Source: Acheta domesticus | Lineage: Eukaryota > Arthropoda > Insecta > Orthoptera > Gryllidae | NCBI GenBank assembly: GCA_031308135.1 | Contig: JAHLJT010003656.1 | Span: forward strand, 71,194,984 to 71,258,983 | DNA length: 64,000 bases | Direction of reading: 5' to 3' | In this document: positions 59,365 through 64,000 of the stretch, piece after piece | Position numbering within the stretch: the first letter of the stretch is position 1 | Layout: each line of letters opens with the position of its first letter | Made by a program: the position numbers and the translations under genes | Notes under the pieces: model-generated | What the model was told of the DNA's origin: nothing | Database searches by the model: none | Seen by the model: only the letters and a program-made list of their open reading frames with translations

Positions 59365-59828
59365 TAGAAGTAAACTCCTCGACCTCTAGCCCGCACACCG
59401 TTGCTGCAGGTGTGCCACACGGATCGATATTATCTGCCATTCTTTTCATCATTTTTAGCTACGATATTCCCACTGAGGGTGACTCCAAGATAGCGTTGTG
59501 CGCAGATGATAACGCCATCTTTGCAACACAACACTACAGTGCCGTAGCCAACAATGTTATTCTAAACACACTAAACAAGTATGTTAACTGGACCCCAAAA
59601 TGGAGAATTAAAATCAACCCGTGGACCTCCTCACCGATAAAATACTTGGGAGTGTTGCTTTATAAAAGATTAACTTGCAAACCTCACATGAATGCAGTGG
59701 CAAAGTATCTGCAAAACATCAAAATTCTTCCCACTAATTAATGCACGTTCTTCTTGGAAGCTGAGTGCCCATTGTTATTATTTAAATAATTAATTCTACC
59801 AACCATGACTTACACATGTTTAGTTTGG
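59365..59828 (+). pseudogene. Jockey-like reverse transcriptase fragment, part 1
   Basis: Reads AAGVPHGSILSAILFIIFSY (RT motif B), IALCADDNAIFA (motif C), WTPKWRIKINP and IKYLGVLLYKRLTCKPHMN, then decays to TMTYTCLVW. The typical continuation is found at 61195, so 1.4 kb has been inserted. Confidence 0.75.
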
Positions 59829-61194
59829 GTACAAGCTGCCTGTAAGTTGAAGCGTTACTGAGTGGACTGCGTGGGAGTAGATAGCATCTCACATTTCTTT
59901 TGGTAGTGGAGGTCCACTGGTGGTAATACTTACAGACAAGCCACCAGTCTTGTGAGTGCTGTAAGGAAAGTTCAGGTGCTGTCATTGTGAAATTATTTAA
60001 ATGGAAGTAAAATTATTTAAATGGAATTAAACTTCTATATTGTGAAAATCAACTAAATTACAATAAAATGCACCTTGCAAGGGTTAATGACTAAATTGGC
60101 ATTGATTACAAACAAACAGGAATCAGGTTTGAACATAAGAAGAAACATAAATTATAATCTCCGTGAGTTGTAATGTTGCCTTGTGAGTCCCGCGATGTCC
60201 GGCTGCGATGACGTCAGAGCTGCAGGCATGACGTAGTGAGGGCCATGGGGGGGGGAAGTCTGTGTAGCCAGACAAAGACGAATACGCGTTGATATGCACA
60301 TGAAGCAGTTCATACGTTGCAAATCAATTACTGGTGATAATAATCTTGTTTTTAATGACACAGCAAGAAGCAAGAGAGCAAACATTGCACACTGAATTGA
60401 GCTGTAACATTGCACACGAGTTCAGTTGCAAGGTAAATGATAGCAGAGTTATGCATGTGTCAGGATTACGTGTTTCGTATAAGCTAGTAATGGAACAAAT
60501 AAGAAGCTTACTAAATTAGCACAGTTTGTAGATGATGGCACATGATACAGTTTGCAGTAACCGCAGCTATATTCAACATGTGGCGAGACTGCATGTCGTG
60601 TGAAAAAATTACTCACTGTCATATATAAAAACGTGGAGTAGTGGTGGCGTCGTACTTAACAACTGTTGTGGAATGACGAACAATGTTTAGGCGTGCATTT
60701 GCAATATTGCGTCATACACGGAGCTACGAGCGACGTGGAGGTGCGTCCGGCGTGGACTTCAGCTCGTGACTGTTGGGTATGAGTTGCCAGCGGTAGCGTG
60801 GGGACATTTCGTGGGCAAAGTAATGGATAGCCAATGAGAAGCCACGTAATATTGTGACAATGTTGGATTTCGCATTGTTAGTTGAAGTGCATTTCATTAA
60901 AATACATGTTATTAAATATTAAGAATTTACGTGTATGTTGCATGATTAAGTTCGTAACGGATGTGAAATTGCGCCTGCATGAGTTCAGTTATTCTCGGAC
61001 CGGGCACTGGGGGGCGGGAAATGCCAGCTGGCGTTGCTTATATTGAAATTCCAAAAACTGAGCCGTTGAGAGCATGGATTCGTATGAATGCTGTTAAATT
61101 AAAATAAAATACAAAATGAAATGTACAATGACTTATATATACAATGTGCATTTTGTATACTTTGTGTAATTAAGCTTGCTTGTTCGAACACTGC
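59829..61194. other. Insertion of about 1.4 kb splitting the RT fragment
   Basis: Interrupts the LINE between TCLVW and the following block. No ORF with recognisable motif, no clear terminal repeats, one G run near 60246. Probably a non-autonomous element of unknown type. Confidence 0.4.
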
Positions 61195-61420
61195 CCCTAG
61201 CAATATCGAAAAATTTACAGCCATTCAAAGAATATTTTTAAGAAGAACTTTAAATTCCACCTGGTTTGTTCCAAACATGAGATTCTCATAGAATTAAAGG
61301 TGCTTTCATTGAGCGACCACATAGCAGCCGTAGCTCAATTTTTTTATCAAAACCTTCACACTTCCCCGTGCTCCTTCATCTTCAATCTATTTTGCAATGC
61401 TGCATATTCACGTATCAAAT
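61195..61420 (+). pseudogene. Jockey-like reverse transcriptase fragment, part 2
   Basis: SNIEKFTAIQRIFLRRTLNS, WFVPNMRF, then after a frameshift LSDHIAAVAQFFYQNLHTSP: the C-terminal region that follows YxxxVW in Jockey-type RTs. Confidence 0.65.
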
Positions 61421-61764
61421 CCAGGTTCCAAAGACCGATTCAATTGTCCTGAATCCCCCATAACTGTCAATTGATGTAAAAACTAAAACAGTTTCAACCT
61501 TGCTTCTTTTAACTTGGCTCAATATTTACATTCTTCTGAGTAATAAAAACCTCTGCTTACGGGTGGCCATTCCCAAATAGCTAAAAACTGTGTACTGTGC
61601 AATTAAGCTCCTCTAGAGAGCCTATCAAACGGAAAGAAATATTTTTAAAAAAAAAGCTGCTTGCACAATTTACGAAAAGTTCATCAACGTTTTTCGTTTA
61701 TCAGTTCCAAACTACAATCTCTTTGAAACAGTGAAAAGTTTTGCTTTTGAGCCATAATATCCAG

Positions 61765-62045
61765 CAGGGGTGGCCAACTTTCCTTCATATATGATCTACT
61801 TTTTATCTTAAAAGTGTGTCACGATCGACTAGTTGTCATTGGCGTAGTCTAAGGGGGAAGAATGAGTGTGAAATGCATTTTATGTTTAAACACTGTGTTT
61901 CAGTATAAGATGAGTTCCAGCTAGGCAGGGGTAATACGTAAAATATATGTTCAAAACTACTTTTTATTTTTTTAAATCATCCAGCCCAGACATTGCGAAC
62001 GACCGACGATCGACCAAAATTGGCCTCGCGATCGACTGGGAACAT
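61765..62045. mobile_element. Possible hAT-type MITE
   Basis: Starts CAGGGGTGGCCAACTTTC, a typical hAT terminus, and contains GATCGAC motifs in both directions near its ends. The right terminus is degraded. Confidence 0.35.
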
Positions 62046-62079
62046 TTAGATTTTTTTGCAGTATCTTGAATTAATGAAT

Positions 62080-62530
62080 GTGCAAATTAACTTCATCAGT
62101 CGGCGCAAACCACGATGAACACAGAAAGCATACATATAAGATGGAGGAATCTAAGGCCTCTAAGAGAGACGTCACAAACAATGATGGCCACCAGCGTCGA
62201 GGCCTGGAATAGTATCGATAAGCGCCAGACTAGACAAAATGTAATAGAATGTCCAAGAATATCTTATCTTAATGCTTAATTTAGGAGTTATTTAACCATC
62301 TAGGTTTTGACAATGCTGTCGAGTGTTGCGAGTTGCATTTGACATAAAAATTTATGAGATATTTTTCAACAAATCCTTCACATTTTTTAAAGTCAAAATG
62401 CAATTATTCACGTCTCCGTGATATTCTCTCTCTTTAGAGACCTTATTTATAAAGATTGGTTGCCTGTGAGAGCTGCAAAAGGTATTATACTACTGGAATA
62501 ATATAGGAGACGATAAGAGAATAAAACTTA
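62080..62530 (+). repeat. Dispersed repeat, copy 3 of 3
   Basis: Diverged relative of 23886-24500; shares ACCTTATTTATAAAGATTGG-like sequence and AATATAGGAGACGAT. Confidence 0.65.
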
Positions 62531-62884
62531 ATTTTGTTAAACAACATTTTTGTGACGTCTCGGGTATTTGACGTCTCGGCTCTTCTATTTATCGCTAGTT
62601 CCCCTTGATTCTCTTGTTGCTATGGCTGAATGTTTGATGACGCAAGCATTCGAGCCGTAAAATCTAATATATCATCATTTTTTGCCATAAAATACCCTTT
62701 TATGAACAATTTTTTTGCAACGGAAAATGTCGTTTAGAATGATGGTATTCAAAAAATCTATTTTCGAAGGCAAATCAGCTGTAGATTTATGTTCTTATCC
62801 GTCATCATTTCCTTCGTGAAGGAATATACTTCTGTCGCAACAACATAGAGAATAATTTGAATAACCGTATTACCCATTGAACTC

Positions 62885-63010
62885 TAGAAGACGTACACAG
62901 ATAGTGAAGTTACATTTATATCCAGAATCAAAACAAGGAGCTATTTCAGCATCTTCTCAAGGGGTCAGGGAAACTGGACGAAAAACTTGATCGAGATGGG
63001 AGCCGTTGAC
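62885..63010 (+). repeat. Exon-like segment shared with 35090-35210
   Basis: Reads KLHLYPESKQGAISA and then drifts; see the partner entry. Confidence 0.4.
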
Positions 63011-63014
63011 CCAG

Positions 63015-64000
63015 TATTGTATTCAGGTAGGCGCTCATGGTTGAGTACTGCGGGGCGAGTCCATTCCTTAAACTCCTCGTTTCAGGTGAAACGCGTTCTT
63101 TCGCTACACTTCCAGGAACTCGATCCAGCTACGCCAGACGTAAAATCCATTCTGCATTTCTGTCTCTGCGGCGTGCTTTCCGCAAGGATTCAATTTAGTT
63201 TCCCGCTTGTAGTGAAGCATTTGAACGTGATTTTTTATGTGTAAGTTGTCTCTGTTCAGAGCAAGTTGCATTTTAAGTTCAGTCAGATGCATCAAGTGTA
63301 AATTCATGGAAAGAAAATAGCGATGTGTTAAAACTTCAAAGTAGTTCGTACGCGTATCAGCTGCTGTGTGTATTTCGGAAGATCCTTGTGCAGAAATGTC
63401 GGGGAAATCAACTCCGCTGAATCGGGAGTATTAATCATGTTCATTTTTAGCTCCTAATAAATACCGAATGAGTGTGAACACAATTTCAGTAAGTATGTGA
63501 TTCCCCCTACTGCCAACGATCTATACAACCCAACAAACGATTTATACAAGTAGGAGAAAAAGTTATGTCGCAGAAATAGTTGAAATTTAATTATTCAAAA
63601 GTCCACATAGTTCCTACATTCATAGTCCGTACATTCAGTAGTAGTAAAAACCAGGGGCGTAGCGTCCATGGATGTGGATGATGTGTTACATACCCTGACA
63701 ATATGAGCTATTTTATTTCAAAATTGTCAATTTGTTATTTTCTTTTTCTACTACAAAATATTTCATTATATTTCAAACATTGCGCCGTTGAGAATTCGAT
63801 TCTTCACAAGGAAGAACGAATCAGTCAGAAATACCGCCTAGCCTGAGCTGAGAATCAGATGCACACTGACCCATTACATCCAGGGTGCCTACCGTGGTGC
63901 CTACTAAAAGGCTGTCCTTTTACGAAACTTCATTGTTCCCTTCGGTGTTTGTAAGAGAACGAGGTTAATTAATGAACATTGTGTTTTATTTAAGTTTTAT
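63015..64000 (+). repeat. Plus-gene upstream block, G copy (runs off the edge)
   Basis: Matches the region upstream of gene D from 27585 (TCCATTCCTTAAACTCCTCG and onward to the GTTCATTTTT...CTC segment). By the spacing in D, the signal-peptide exon of G should lie about 0.6 kb beyond the window end. Confidence 0.55.

Noticed and set aside
63653..63700. hAT-like terminus CAGGGGCGTAGC
   Set aside because: No matching right end occurs before the window edge, so it cannot be supported.

Overview
The window reads as AT-rich, gene-poor nuclear DNA of an insect or near relative. There is no bacterial-style coding density. Degenerate Jockey-type LINE pieces, a Tc1 relic, several inverted-repeat elements and many microsatellites fill most of it, and the few real coding segments are short exons with GT-AG introns. 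I cannot name the species. One run of exactly 1000 N (37153-38152) marks a scaffold join.

The most interesting content is a cluster of small secreted Kazal-like genes that I assembled exon by exon. Every gene has the same plan: a 31-nt signal-peptide exon, a 153-nt core exon and a short terminal exon, with both introns in phase 1. The layout is alternating. Terminal exon of a plus gene E (10361-10452); minus gene A, broken (26181 to 18990); plus gene D, intact (29137 to 32916); minus gene B, intact (47052 to 43115); plus relic F (47753); minus gene C, intact (59168 to 49406); then the upstream flank of a further plus copy G running off the right edge (from about 63010). A/D, B/F and C/G are head-to-head pairs, so the locus appears to have grown by duplication of a divergent gene pair. 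B, C and D share the spacing C-x7-C-x14-C-x20-C, which is a Kazal fold without the CysI-CysV bond. Residues at the expected P1 site are Ala (B, C) and Gly (D).

Region by region: 1-9.5 kb holds a broken copy of a transposon-linked insect protein family, a Jockey-like LINE fragment, a large terminal-inverted-repeat element without genes, and a nested 3-kb palindrome containing a LINE tail and a Tc1 relic. 9.5-16.8 kb is one copy of a segmental duplication (second copy 32.5-34.8 kb), here swollen by inverted tandem repeats and a second copy of the inverted-repeat element. 17-34 kb is the A/D pair with intronic repeats. 35-42 kb has two opposed copies of one Jockey-like LINE around the N gap, followed by unassigned sequence. 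42-64 kb holds B/F and C/G with more transposon debris in the introns.

The proposed products are small secreted proteins, probably protease inhibitors or Kazal-derived effectors. That function is inferred from the fold only. Gene models rest on splice signals, reading phase and conservation between copies; no transcript evidence was available.
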